A DNA stretch of 64,000 bases from Sialis fuliginosa (taxonomy: Eukaryota > Arthropoda > Insecta > Megaloptera > Sialidae), in NCBI GenBank assembly GCA_961205875.1, contig OY540815.1, positions 18,413,638 to 18,477,637 of the forward strand. The letters are read 5' to 3'. Shown here one piece after another: positions 35,340 through 47,600 of this stretch. Made by a program: the position numbers and the translations under genes. The notes under the pieces are model-generated. The model saw only the letters and a program-made list of their open reading frames with translations. It was not told where the DNA came from and searched no databases. Positions within the stretch are counted from its first letter, which is position 1; the number at the start of each line of letters is the position of its first letter.

Positions 35340-36540
35340 AAATTCCAGCCTGGAGGCTCGTGATAAGGTTATGGGCGAGGGATAAAGGTAATTGGAATTA
35401 AAAATGTTCAAAAGCAGTGATAATTGGTAATTTGATAGAAATCTTTAGAATTCAAACATTTTAAAATCATTGGTTTAACACCAATATTAATAAAATATAT
35501 GAGAAAGTTATTTTTAGCATGAAAAAAAAAATTCAATCAAATTGCAAAAGGTTGGAAACTGTATAATTTAATAAAAAAAATACAAATGATGTTCAGATTA
35601 GTTAGGTATACATACATAGTCAACCAATAAGACCTTTACTATGTTCTAATAACACATATGCTATATTAATGTCATGTTATTTTGAATTTAATTAAATAAG
35701 AAATAAATTAAAACATGATACCTAACTCAAAACATTTTAGTGTTTAGTGTATATTTTTTTTTACCTCTGACCATTTTTATCACCAAACAAAATGCAACGT
35801 TACAAATAAGTTTGAGAGTAAAAAACGTCCATGTCTCGTGTTCATAAGCGATCTGTCAATTTTAAGTTGTTTTTAATTTATGTTTCGACCGACTCGACCC
35901 ATAATATGACACTTTAGTAAAATACTTGTAGTCTTTGCGTCTCGTTGACAGAGATGGAAGAGAAATCTGAAATGCAAGCTTTTTAGTAGCCCTATATTAT
36001 GTTGTTTGAAATTTATTAATATCGGCAATTTGATATGTACTATCAGAGCCGGTCGTAGGATTTTCAGGGCCGAAAAAATAAACTTTTATTTAATCAAAAG
36101 ATATACCTATGTTTTTGCAAATCTAAAAATAAAACTATCGCAAGGAAGTTTTTAATATGCATTCTATATTAATTTAAGTTAAGTATAATAATATAATATA
36201 GTGACGTTAAATACATACATTTATTAAATAATAGCATGAATATATTTTGAGATTACAACATCTATTTCATTTTTTATTTCCTTCTGAAAGTCTGACGATG
36301 ATTATGTAAATCGGAAGCTTGCGAATACTTTTTCTTTAATAAATTTACAGTCCAGATAAAGTAATATTCTATATAAATATTTTTGATATATACTTAGAAA
36401 TTTACATTTTTTTAAATACAATTCATAAAAAATAAGTAAAACAAGACATTTAAAAAATATGTATATTCCTCTTTATTTTTCAACAGGCTTTCATCGTTAG
36501 ATGACACTCTACCGATCCACTTAAATCGTTTGGTTTTGAT
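35340..36540. other. AT-rich DNA with an R4-related fragment
   Basis: CAGAGCCGGTCGTAGGATTT at 36044 resembles R4-type ends. Nothing else was recognised. Confidence 0.3.
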
Positions 36541-36815
36541 AGACAAAGACAACTGAGTTCTTGTTTATGATATTCATATTCTGCTCTCCTTTTCTATCAG
36601 GTGGCTCAACAATTATTTACGGTTTTTATATACGCGTTGCCTTGGCAACCTTTGATCTCTGTTTATGGCCAGAAATGATTTTAAGCTTTAAATATATTAG
36701 CTTCAATAATAGCTGCTTTTGTTTTGTTACCCAGTTTATTTTAATTAATACATTTTTCAGTATTTCTAAACCAACGTGTTTAATTATTTTGTAACTAACC
36801 ACGTTTGAATTGGTT
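36541..36815. other. Stretch with a 77-codon hydrophobic ORF, not called as a gene
   Basis: The plus-strand ORF at 36561-36794 is rich in Phe, Ile and Leu as expected from AT-rich DNA. No domain, signal or splice context was recognised. Confidence 0.2.
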
Positions 36816-36822
36816 AAAATGG

Positions 36823-36950
36823 GGAGCGTAATTAATTAGAAAAAAAACTTTACATAAGTTACACTTTTGACCCCCCTACCCCACGTTAGAATTATTCAAG
36901 TTATATGCATCCCCCGTTCTATTCAAAGCCTTACGTAATTAATGGAAAAA
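36823..36950. mobile_element. Small MITE with TACGTAATTAATG ends
   Basis: GGAGCGTAATTAATTAG at the left and CTTACGTAATTAATGG at the right are inverted. A related left end lies at 56960 (GAGCGTCCATTAATTACGTA). The middle is pyrimidine-rich (GACCCCCCTACCCC). Confidence 0.6.
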
Positions 36951-37314
36951 ATTAAAATACCAAAAACCTTTTTTTATTTTACCCATACATCTCGATAATA
37001 ATTCAAACCTATTTTCTAAGCAAGTTAACGACAATGCAAATCTGATGTCTGTAGTAAGATTCAAACGATCACACATAAGTCCATTCTAAGGACCATTGTA
37101 TTTACAACGCAGTGCTTTTATAGTGAGAGAGATCTTCACATTTACATACGGACTGTAATGTATCTTACAATCAGCAGCATCCAGATTGCATTTGATAACG
37201 AAAGATGTACACAATGGTCGATGTGCAAGCTAAGCCAAAACCACACGCTAAAACTAGAGTCTGCGATTCAAAGTTACCAACAGGGTTCTATCTCTAAATA
37301 GGACCCTAGACAGT

Positions 37315-37520
37315 GGCGTACCGTAGATTTCTGTGGCAAATTTAACCCCCCCCCCCCCTCCCCTCTGTACTATATATGCTAAATATGAATTGAAGACCTT
37401 TTTTTCGAATTTACCACTGCCAATCCACAATTTTGTGCCTTTCTATAATAGTAATTTTGAAGACTTTTTTTGGTTACTACCTCAAATTTGCCACCCTCAA
37501 TCCACTTAACAAACTGCCGC
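37315..37520. repeat. Degraded transposon end with C run
   Basis: CAGTGGCGTACCGTAGATTT is followed by a C14 run. CAGTGGCG starts are common in insect hAT-like elements. No opposite end was assigned. Confidence 0.4.
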
Positions 37521-37574
37521 CTTGAACACATGCCCCCTTTGATAATATTTCAAAAATATATATTTTTTTAAATC

Positions 37575-37770
37575 ATACCCATAGATATAGAGCATGGACC
37601 GGGCATTCTGTATTGACATAATGGTGTAACATTTCTCCAATACAGTGAGAGAGATCCGGTGGTGTTTGGGATATATCTATCTCCTGTTTAAAAAAGGACA
37701 AGTATATCCCAAACCATTTTCTTACTCTTTCTTTTGACACGGCTCTGTTTTCTAGTCAGATGCGCAATTT
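37575..37770. repeat. R10 inverted-repeat element, copy 1
   Basis: CCATAGATATAGAGCATGGA matches 50899 onward (CATAGACATAGAGAATGGAC). The inner GTTTGGGATATA and TATATCCCAAAC stretches are inverted repeats of each other, 37669-37722. Confidence 0.6.
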
Positions 37771-38650
37771 TCGTACATAAGGATTATATGTAGCTACTGT
37801 GTGAACATAGCTTTGTACGGCGCTACTAACTGCACGACGTGTATGATGTATGCACACGGGCAAAACATGGTGCCAACCTTGTAACAGTAGGAGCACACCG
37901 TTGGAAGTTATCAGCAATTCAAAACATTCGAAGAAAGAAGAAGATTATCAGTTATTGCATCTGCAGTTGGTATACCTGCGTGTATTTTCTATCGTTTTTT
38001 TTCAACAATGAACAAATTCTAGTCAATACTTGGTCAATACTAATGCATAAATATGTAGGCTCTAATGTACTAAAAATAAAAGTCTGTACATCACTTTATA
38101 GGTATGTATATTTTTGTATATTTTATAAAATAATTTTGTTATTTGTGAGAGAAAAAAAATTTTTTTTAGGTATTCATTTTTTTGCTTTTTCTATTAAAAA
38201 TAACGCAAATAACTATGGGGGTATTGTCATAAAATATTTTTTTACGTTATATGTTATATGGTATAACCATCTGGCCCCTGGTTTTATTTTAATTTGCAAC
38301 CTATTATCTAAAAAAAATTAACAAATTTATCTTCATTAATGCAGACAATTTTTTCTTAAAGCGAATCCAATAAATCAAATTTTCAAATCTCGTGGCTACT
38401 TCAAAAGGAATTCGTCCTTTCTATAATTTATTCGTTGACAAAACACACATGTCCTGGGTTTTACTGTGTGCAGTAATCCTTGGGTAAGGATAACGTTAGG
38501 ACCTTAGTCCTGTGGCACCGTTTATAATTAGGGGTCGCTTGGGATCAGATTCTCACGACCTGCGAATGTGTGTGTGTGTCTGTACGGCTTCATGGAATTT
38601 CGGCAAAAGCAGGTGTGTGTCCAGGACAAGTTAGATATCAGAAAAATATA
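37771..38650. other. Mixed block; 160-codon ORF not called
   Basis: Sequence at 37795-37975 and 38440-38620 is less AT-rich and unique in the window. The ORF at 37839-38321 turns into low-complexity Phe/Ile/Lys after the first third and has no domain. TTTATAATTAGGGGTCGC lies near 38521. Confidence 0.25.
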
Positions 38651-38656
38651 CAATGT

Positions 38657-39510
38657 TATGCAGAGGCGAAGCGTCCATGGAAGCAGGGTAAGCAGTGCTT
38701 CCCTTTATTTATGGGTAAATTAATACAAATATGTGTTTTCAGTTAATAAATAATTTAACCAAAAATCAAAAATAGTATTTAATATTAAGTTACACGCTCA
38801 ATTATAAAACTATAATATCTCTACGTCTTATTTTCTTGTATTTTAGTCGATATTTGTATGATGAGTTGAAGTTCACTGCAGGAAATTTCACTAAAAATTT
38901 TTGAATTTTTGATTTCGTTAAAAGTATGTTTTTTGTATAGAAAATGACGTGAAAAGTTGTTTGTTTCAAACCGCAGGTCTGTATCTCAAACCGTTCTCGA
39001 GATATAGCCTCTCAAAGTTTTAGTTTTTTCAAATTTTTGGAGAAAAAAGGCCATAACTTTTGAACGCGTGGTCGGAATTGATTTTAGTTGACGGATTTGG
39101 AATCAGCGTGTCAAAATCTATATAATGACATGTATAATACCTTAAAACTCGAAAAAAAAAAATTTCGCGAAAAACCGAAAAAATTCAAAGGGGTATACCT
39201 TAAAAAAATGTCGATTTTTAGCCAAAACTTTTTTGTCTGGTTTTAAAGTATTATACATGTCATTATATAGATTTTGACACGCTGATTTCAAATCCGTCAA
39301 CTAAAATCAATTCTGACTACGCGTTCAAAAGTTATGGCCTTTTTTCTCCAAAAATTTTAAAAAACTAAAACTTTGAGAGGCTATATCTCGAGAACGATTT
39401 GAGATACAGACCTGCGGTTTGAACATTTCAACTTTTTACGTCATTTTCTATACAATAAACATAATTTTAACGAAATCAAAAATTCGAAATTTTTTAGTGA
39501 AATTTCCTTA
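38657..39510 (+). mobile_element. R6 foldback element, copy 1 (core orientation A)
   Basis: Arms 38881-39150 and 39235-39507 are inverted repeats starting GGAAATTTCACTAAAAA, each carrying CAAACCGCAGGTCTGTATCT and GGCCATAACTTTTGAACGCG or its complement. The core between them reads, left to right, AAAACTCG, CGCGAAAAACCG, AAAGGGGTATACCTT, AAATGTCGATTTT. A left flank (38820-38880, TTGTATTTTAGTCGATATTT, GTTGAAGTTCACTGCA) is shared with copy 2, and GAGGCG near 38659 may be the outer end. Confidence 0.85.
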
Positions 39511-39546
39511 CAACCTTAATAAACGATAATATTATGGCGGACTGAT

Positions 39547-39650
39547 TTCCGGTACTACAGTCTAGCTAACAAAATTTGCTAGCTAGCAAGAAAGGTATCA
39601 AACTTATATGACAGTTCTCTTAGAATTTTTGACAGATATACCTCGTATAG
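39547..39650 (+). mobile_element. R5 partial copy
   Basis: TCCGGTACTACAGTCTAGCT is followed by TTTGCTAGCTAGCAAG and GGTATCAAACTTATATGACA, as in the copy at 3662. Confidence 0.65.
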
Positions 39651-40078
39651 CAAATGCTTTATGTAAATTAGAACGAAATACTTAATTATATTAAATATTT
39701 ACATTATTTAAGTTCGTATCATACAAGATAATAAAAAACAGGTTATTTTAACCGGAAGCTGTTATATTCATATCTGTCTGCATTAGATAAGAAACTATAT
39801 TATCACAATAATCCAGAGTGCTGTATGCGTTCGGTGTACAAAACACAATTGGCTGCATTCACAGCTTGCTAGATGTGACCAGCCTTGGAGTCTGACTCAT
39901 CGAAAATATTCTACCTAATGAAATAATAAATATCATACATACACTAGCACTGTGCAAATAAGCACACTATGATAAAATGTAATACTTGCAATTATTTGCA
40001 GTCGATTGTAAACCAGTAGTTCACGAACTGTATTAAGAGGAATTGTTTCGGAATAGAATCAATTGAAATAAACAATAA

Positions 40079-40115
40079 ATAAGGTAAAGGCACCAGTTAT
40101 GGCCGCTATAAGAGA
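40079..40115 (+). mobile_element. R1 5' end fragment
   Basis: AAGGTAAAGGCACCAGTTAT then GGCCGCTATAAGAG. Only the first 35 bases or so are left. Confidence 0.7.
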
Positions 40116-41620
40116 AAAAAATTGTTTGTTGTGTTGTCTCTTTGGTCTAAACATTATAATGTTATTATATAACACAAGTCTGGCATTTTTTTCAATAATA
40201 TTTTTATAATAATTATAAAAGTAGCACAAATCAAATATCACATAAAAATAATCAGCTACTGAAAACAACAAGTGTCTATATAGCACCCTCCACCGCTAAA
40301 TTAAATAATTCGTTTGGTCTGTCCTTATATATAATTTAAAAAGATATAATATTTTAAATTATTAATAGAAGTTGTATGTATTTTCATATTTTTATAAATA
40401 TTTTATTTTTAGTTCAGTTTACCGAAGTTCGACTGAATCATCTTCCATTTTAGGATTTAAAAAATTATCGTATTATTGTCATAATTTATTTATCGTTATC
40501 AGAATGAAATATGGCCTTTAACCTTTCGTTATCTCTGGAATATTTTACTTACTCTTCAGATGAAACCAAAAGCAAAATATTATTATAGTTGTTATCTGTA
40601 TTTGTACTAGCTACTGTATATCAAATATTAAAAATATATATAATATTTATAAAGCTGGTAAAGGAAGATACGAGTATGTATTTTATAGTCATAATCGCGG
40701 AAATACGAAATTTACTTTTAATTTTTTTATTCAATTAAAAAAAAAACTTAAATTATTAACTTTTCAAAAAATTAACGTTAATGTTTTATGTTTCTTAGCA
40801 GAAGACAATTTAGAGAAGTGGAGTGCTAAAAAAGATCATTTGAAAATAATTGGTAAACAAATTTATATTCTTTTGCCCACCCCCCCCCCCCCCCTCACTA
40901 CACACAAAAATCCTGGTTATACCATTGACAGAAGAGGACCGCGATAAGATGTAAAGTTTATAATATTTTGTTTCATGAGCTCGATTTTTATGTGAATGTA
41001 GCTTTACTGTTTTTAAAATAAAATAAAAATATAAAACACTGCACCAGAACATTTAATAATTCATGCATAAAACATATTAGAGGAATAAATTTAAATTACT
41101 GTTTACAACACACAAAGTAAAGTTAATTTTCGTTGAGGATTCTTGGAGAGCATTTGTTGATAGAGCTTTTTGATAAAGCCACAGTAGACAATAGCGTCTT
41201 ACAGTTATTACTACAAAAGTTTACCGGCTTAATCCCTAACGTTTAAAAAACCACAGAGATAGTAGAAAACATAGCAATGAATGAATGGCTTCGCGTCTCT
41301 TTGTCAAGTGGGCTCTGATTCCGGTCCACTGTCACCGAAGAGCGGCAAAATATTTACCGCACCTTTACCATCAATAAAATCTGTCTGTACAAGGCCCATA
41401 TTCAGGAAAATTTATATTAGACACGAAGTTTATTTAACCCAGTTTGATAATAATTTATATTTTTTAATAATATGAACTGTATAAAAAAATAAATGAGGTC
41501 CCAAACAAATTTGAATTTAAGGGCCTCATGTACATTATTAAGAAAAAATTAAATAACAATTATTTTGGTTAAATTTAATGACAGATTTATCAAGATAAAT
41601 ATCAATTAAAAAAAAAACAC
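40116..41620. other. AT-rich DNA with a C15 run
   Basis: The homopolymer at 40880-40894 is the longest G/C run in the window. A mixed stretch at 41215-41410 has no match. No gene was recognised. Confidence 0.35.
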
Positions 41621-41625
41621 GATTT

Positions 41626-42021
41626 TTAAAAATAAATTGAGATAAATCTTTGCAAGGGAATATTTTACAACAAATGTTGTTGACCCATATTATAGGAAAT
41701 TTAATGCTCTATAAAAAATATTCTATAAAAATTTTACGTAACATGTGTCGTTCTTGAAATATTATGAAAAAATAAATATTTTGGGATGTCAACCCTTCCC
41801 CTTACACACGATCTCTACGATTTTTAAATGGAACCGCCCTCAAGCCAGACCCAACCATCCGACCAAGTTTCAACAATAACAATAAAACACGGAACGACAA
41901 GTGTTTGTCTTGACGTGAAACGGAATAATCAATTTAAAATTTTGAAATCGGAGAACATTTTTTGTCTCAATCTAAAACGATCACAAAGCTTCTCGTATCT
42001 TCGATATTGCGAGGAAGCAAA
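41626..42021 (+). mobile_element. R2 miniature element, copy with internal deletion
   Basis: It has ATATTTTACAACAAATGTTG, TTTTGGGATGTCAACCC, the QTQPSDQVS coding phrase and the 3' end TATTGCGAGGAAGCAAAA. The part between the phrase 'gtttcaacaat' and ACGGAACGACAAGTGTTTGT is missing compared with 4.5 and 29.5 kb. Confidence 0.75.
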
Positions 42022-42059
42022 AATTAAACCATGCAACTATAATGAATAATTAGGCCAGG

Positions 42060-42655
42060 TACGTAAATATTTTTGAGAGGTAAATTCAACTGTATGTTTT
42101 TTTCAGTGCATAATAATCGATTAAGAATGACGTCGTTGGCTAGAAAAATCCTACTGTATATTTAAAACTCTGAATAACTTTGGTATTGTCCGTTTCTCGC
42201 AAATGCAGTACCGCGATTTTCTGCAAGCGGGGCTTATCTTACGGTTCTTTGTGCCGGAGCCATTCTTACCGGGAAATTAACAGAAGGTATACAGCACCTA
42301 TTGTCGGCTGACTTTAATAAACTCTTTCTCATCGAGCTGCTGAAAAAAATATACGCGGATGTGTATGAGCGCTTTGTCGTCTCATGCTAAATGAGAAAAT
42401 TAATGTGATTCTCATTTAAAATTGCATATTTAAAGAATTTATTAATGTAATTGAAATTTGTAATATATACTTTGTTTCTATTACAGAAATATGTACGTGC
42501 ATTTGTGCATATTATATTTTGCCTCTTATTTATTTATAGCAAGGTCATTTTTTTCCTGAAAAATATTAAAATTAGAAAATCGACAAAATGTTGTTAGTCA
42601 AGTAATCATCAATAAATTGTCTGTTTATTAATTGTGATAATATTTTCTTTATTCA
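42060..42655. other. Unique block, no gene called
   Basis: 42165-42400 is mixed in composition (CGCAAATGCAGTACCGCG, GCCGGAGCCATTC). There is no match in the window. A candidate non-coding element by composition only. Confidence 0.25.
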
Positions 42656-42656
42656 T

Positions 42657-42765
42657 GTCCGGTATTACAGACTAGCTAGAATAATTTTGTTAGCTTGCAA
42701 GCACTTTCAAACGGGGTATCAAACTTATATGATATTTCTTTTGTTTTTGACAGATAGTTTCACGC
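42657..42765 (+). mobile_element. R5 partial copy
   Basis: GTCCGGTATTACAGACTAGC, TTAGCTTGCAAGCACTTTCA and GGTATCAAACTTATATGA match the R5 left arm. The right arm was not found. Confidence 0.65.
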
Positions 42766-43325
42766 GCAGTTGGTTTTTACTGTTTTTTCTTTAGTAAGTA
42801 TACTTTACATACCTTTTACTTACTATATGCATGCAACTATAGAGTACATTAGATGTAAACGTAAAATCATATTTGTTAAATAGGTATTGTAAAAAAAAAA
42901 TTACACATACAAAATATATGTACAATCAAGTGCTATATATAAATAATAATCATGGCTCAATAATATCAAACTCAATCTCACCCCAAATTTAATGTAAGAA
43001 TTCTAATAAAACTGCCAAACAGTCACTGATCAAGTGTCGTAGAAAGAACTCAGTAAACAACAAATGTTGGACAAAATCAGAGGGGTTTGCTGCCCAATGT
43101 AATCACATTCTGGTACACTATTTAACCACTGGGGAGTTACGGGCAAGTTTCAATTTATCTGGAAGAATTAGATTAACCCTTAGTTTGACGTTGGTCGTAG
43201 TCATGTTAGTAGATTTGATGACAGGGAATTTTATAGATGAATATAAATAAATATATTTTTGATCATATTGAACCAATTCTCATATTATTTTTCTGATTTA
43301 TATGCCATTTAAAAACTAAAACAAA
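42766..43325. other. AT-rich DNA with a unique block
   Basis: 43015-43205 is less AT-rich and unique. Nothing was recognised. Confidence 0.3.
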
Positions 43326-43866
43326 TAAGGTACTGGCACCAGTTATAGCCGCTATAAGAGCAAGGTTTACTGTTTTTGTGGTTGACGGGCTTCTTTTTTT
43401 GTAATTCTCATGAACTCATGTTACTAATAAAACAATTTAATTACCAAAGTCCGTAAAAATAGTTTGTTTTTTAAATTATAGTCTTTTATTTTCTTTATGT
43501 TTTTTCTCCAGTAATGGATAAAGTAAAATCAGTAATGGACATACAGTGATGGACACTTGCAATGATAAGTACTACGACACAAAAGATATAAAAGAAAAAA
43601 TCGTCAAATTTGAAACAATGTAAATCAGTTGCTACGATAATATAATAATTAATAAATAAATTATACTAATAATTAGTTTAAATGTCTACCATTTTGACAC
43701 CTATTGACCGATTGTCATCAAAACACGCTATAAGACAGTTAAATGTATTTAGATTAATATTCAGAAATAGTAGTAATCAAATATCAATTAGTATTTATAA
43801 TTCAGTACATTTAATTAAAAAATAGACATTACTGGGGTCATACCAAAAACTGGCGCAGTACCTTAT
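43326..43866 (+). mobile_element. R1 MITE, full-length copy
   Basis: TAAGGTACTGGCACCAGTTA at the left; CTGGCGCAGTACCTTA at the right. The interior carries AAGTACTACGACACAAAAG. Confidence 0.92.
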
Positions 43867-44542
43867 ATACATAGGTCATCAAAATCAAGGCGAAAAACGT
43901 AAAAAATAGTCTTTAGTTTGAGCTCTAAGTTAATTGTAAAGCGTTTTCGGAAAAATTGCCTGGTTCGAAGCTGTGACATCCAGTATAGCTGATATTGCAT
44001 AAGTAAAATTGATTTATAATGTACAAAAATAGAATTTGGTTAAAAACATTATTGGAAAAAAAGAAACTGTAAAGTTTGTCCACGTTTTTTTTTTAATTTG
44101 CATGAAGAATATTTTTAATACATTAATCATTTATATGTTGAAAATAATTAAAGAATGTGCCAATATTGCAGTGATTATGTACACTTTTTACACAATGGTA
44201 CATTTTGTTTGTAATCTTTTATGATTATATTCGAATCAAAGACATACTGAGTCCGTATTTGGACATAGAAAAGGTAGAAAAATACATCCGACCAGGGGCG
44301 TACCATATTATATATTTATATTTAGAAGACTTCAAACTTTTGTTAAGATATACTTATTACAAAAAAATATATAACGAAAAATTTACTAATTTGAACTGGA
44401 TATATGACTGAGGGGTTAAGCTCGATAACAAATTACAAAAAAATGGTATAGCTATTTTTAAAATGTTCAGTTTATATCGATGTTGATGTTTTTTTTAAAT
44501 TGTTAATACATAATACAACGGTAACTAACATATATATTTTTA

Positions 44543-44895
44543 CTTCCATGTTCTGAAAGAAATGGAAATATTGTAATACCGTCGAAAAATCGTGTTCGAG
44601 ATAAGAGCAGATTCTGATTGTACTATTTTCAAAACTTAAAGAAAAGTTAATTTCCGCATGACGGCTGTGCGTGTGTCTGTGTGTTTATGTCTCTGGATTT
44701 AGAATTTCCTTCGTTCACGATAATTACTATAAAAATATACCGATCTGAACTATTTTTGGGAGAAATGTTTGTCTCAGTGAGTACTCCAGATCTATTGATT
44801 AAGATGCTAATCGGATTATGTGTGTATTATGTTTTTGACATTAGGACATCAGAAAACTAATATTTATAATAAAAATGTGCGTTTTATTTTTGACA
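44543..44895 (-). mobile_element. R3 partial copy
   Basis: ACTTCCATGTTCTGAAAGAA, CCGTCGAAAAATCGTGTTC, GCATGACGGCTGTGCGTGTG and the tail TTTTTGACATTAGGACATCA match 600-1261 in reverse. Confidence 0.75.
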
Positions 44896-45571
44896 AATCC
44901 TATTGAAACTTTTCATACATTAAAAATTATTTAAAACGATATTAAAGAACTCGGTTTAATACCCTTTTTTAATATTTTTTCTATTAATAACCTACCGTTA
45001 TTGTTTTAGTAAATTTTAAAGAGAGGTAAATTATAAAAAAAATATTTAAATCGTTAAATATTATACTAAATATTTATTGATTTCCTGTAAGCACGCCACT
45101 GATATATACAGAGTTGAATGATACAGCTAATTCTGTCTGAAAGAAACCCACAAGAACTGTGCGCGTATTGTTGTTTGACTGTTTTTGACATTTTTGACTC
45201 CGGCTGGACCAGATGGCGTTATGTAACAATCCACGCGTTTGTTTTGAGTGTTTATGTTCAATTTACATCTAGCATTGTGTCTCGTGCCTCCAAATTTGTG
45301 AGGGTCTATAGAAAATACATCAAAAAATGACAGGTTTGATATTAAGAATGCAATAATAGATTTAACACCCTTCAAAAATATTATAATAAAAAAACTTATT
45401 TTATTTAACCGTTAAGTACAGAAAATTTAAATAATTGTTCTCCTTTTTACAATTTTTTTTTGTTTTCTCGAAATTCATTATCTTATAAATAAGGAAATTG
45501 ATTTTTTGAAGTCAATCATTATGTTTTAGCAAGATTTTAAACGAAAAACTGAGAAAAGTATTTATACAAGT
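44896..45571. other. AT-rich DNA with a unique block at 45115-45310
   Basis: The block is mixed in composition, with short ORFs on both strands and no domain. It is not called as a gene. Confidence 0.25.
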
Positions 45572-45655
45572 CTTGAGGCTTCCGCGGTGATCTTGATATG
45601 GATAACACGACCAAACCGACGCGGCTTACACCCAGAAGCCAAAATCCAAAACTAT
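45572..45655 (+). repeat. R7 foldback repeat, copy 2
   Basis: GAGGCTTCCGCGGTGATCTT, then CGACCAAACCGACGCGGCTT and ACACCCAGAAGCC. Its right half is the complement of the right half of the 8.0 kb copy, so the family unit is palindromic. Confidence 0.75.
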
Positions 45656-46889
45656 TTATTTTTATGAGTCTATACAACAAAATCATACATGTATTAATCT
45701 ACCTTGTTGATTAATATATGACAAAATATATGGGAAGAATTTCGGGACATTCTGTATAATATTCTTTAAATGTGTATTTTTGAAGTAAAAATATTAAAAT
45801 TTAAAAAATTCTCCATGTTTTATTAGAACAAGTTACTTATACATTTTTTGTTCTTTTTGCCTTAAATTGGTGGTTTCTATGTAAAAATTAAAAATCTCCA
45901 ATTATTTTGTTAAATATAATAAAAAAGCGCTTGTAGTTTAAAATCGGCCCTTAGGATCCATTTAGTAGTTTCCAAATCGAAAGTTGTTAAGCTGTTTTAA
46001 ATATAAGGTACTTGGGGGTAATAAGGCCTAAGAGTCAAAAACTATTTCGAATGTTAAAACTATTTACAATGTTTAATTTGATCTCAAATTCCAAATATAT
46101 GTTGATATTTAGATTAATTTAGAAGATTTTATCCTTAGGCTTTATCATGCTGCTGATTATAATAAGGCCTATTTATTTTTATTTTAAAAATGATTATTTT
46201 TGTTTTGGTTATTGATACAATTTATCTTTTTTTGTTTTAGTTTATTTATATAGGACTCAATTTTTTGCATTTTATTTTAAATTTAAGCTTACAAGTACCT
46301 TACTTTCCTAATAAATTAATTAAATAAAAATATACCTTCAAGAATTCACTAATAAGACACTGTTTTGCAAGCCATCTGCATATAATACAGGCATAACCAT
46401 CTAGCTACAGAGGTCTGGAGTTGGTAGAGAGATATAGTGAATAAGGGTGAGTAAGGGTGGGGGTAGTTTTAGGTTATGTACGACCACCCGTGACTCAGCG
46501 GCCACAATTCCGTAATTAATATATTAGACGGTCATTTATAGTCACGGCGACACAGGCATTCCGAGTTCGTAACTCCCATTAGACCTCTACTACCGAGTAA
46601 TTGCCGGGGGTAGTCTCAGTGGGTGTTTATATTCAATGATATCCCTCAAAACTGGGTGACGGAGTATCTCTCTCTATGTTAATTCAAACTGTTATTGCTA
46701 ATGAATTCATTACGCGATGAAAAAACGTTTGAATTTTGATTTTAAGCTTACTAATTTTCTGGGTTTATGAATATAATCCTCGTCTTTGTGTTTTTTTATC
46801 TATATACAAATTGTTATTATCATGAATTCAGTTCAGGATAATATTGTTGTATGTGACATTTTTGTTGTTTTTTCTTCTACCATTAAATT
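45656..46889. other. AT-rich DNA with a unique block at 46430-46680
   Basis: The block contains GTAAGGGTGGGGGTAG, GTGACTCAGCGGCC (an AP-1-like TGACTCA) and GACCTCTACTACC. There is no match in the window. A candidate non-coding element by composition only. Confidence 0.25.
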
Positions 46890-47600
46890 GTTTGAAAAAA
46901 AAAAATGAAAATTAATGGGCTTCATGAGTCAATAAACCTATATCAATGAAACTTGGTTGGTTGGTTGGGTGTGGCTAGAGGACGGTCCCATTTAAAAATC
47001 ATCAAAATCGTCTTAAAGGGGGAGGGGTGACATCCCGAATTTGATCGGTTTATCGGTTCCTAATTACAATTATTTTACTTTTTCTTAAAAATTATGAACT
47101 TCTACTACAATTTAAGCTGTTTTTCTCCAAGTTGCCGCACCTTCTGGCTTGGCACCCCGGTCCCCCCCCCCCACCCCTCCAAAGTCTGCATTGCTGTTAT
47201 ACATAAACAAAATATGCGACGCATTTTAATAAATATAAAATTGTCAAAGATCAACCATTCTTTTTTCCAAAGCTTACTTGACTTTTTAAATATTGCACTC
47301 GAGTGATTGTTATTTTTGGTTGACGTCTCGACTAACAAACATATTTTAGTTTTTCATGGCTATTGTGATTTTTATTCAATAATAAATAAAATACTGTATA
47401 TCTTTGTTTTGAGGTATTGCTTCCTTGCCATACCGTAGATACGAGAAACTTTGCGATCATTTTTCAAATAAAAAAAAATTATTCTCCGGTTTCATTTTTA
47501 CTTAATCTTTCCGTTTCAGATCAAAAAAGACAAATTTTTCCATGCCTGTTTGCCTATCTCCTGAATCCTTGTCACTTAGTTTGCTAGTTGGGTCTGGCCC
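46890..47600 (-). mobile_element. R2 element in two pieces, probably interrupted
   Basis: 46960-47040 matches the 'gacggtcccatttcaaaatc' to 'ggaggggtgacatcc' part, and 47405-47600 matches the end TTGCTTCCTTGC and the 'ctgaatcc ttgtcac' part of R2. The 360 bp between them is unrelated to R2 and has a C10 run at 47162. Confidence 0.5.

Noticed and set aside
37839-38321. 160-codon plus-strand ORF
   Set aside because: The translation is dominated by Phe, Ile, Lys and Tyr as expected of AT-rich DNA. There is no domain and no splice or promoter context.
43950-43975. tRNA B-box-like 'ggttcgaagctgtg'
   Set aside because: No A-box or cloverleaf stems at the right distance.
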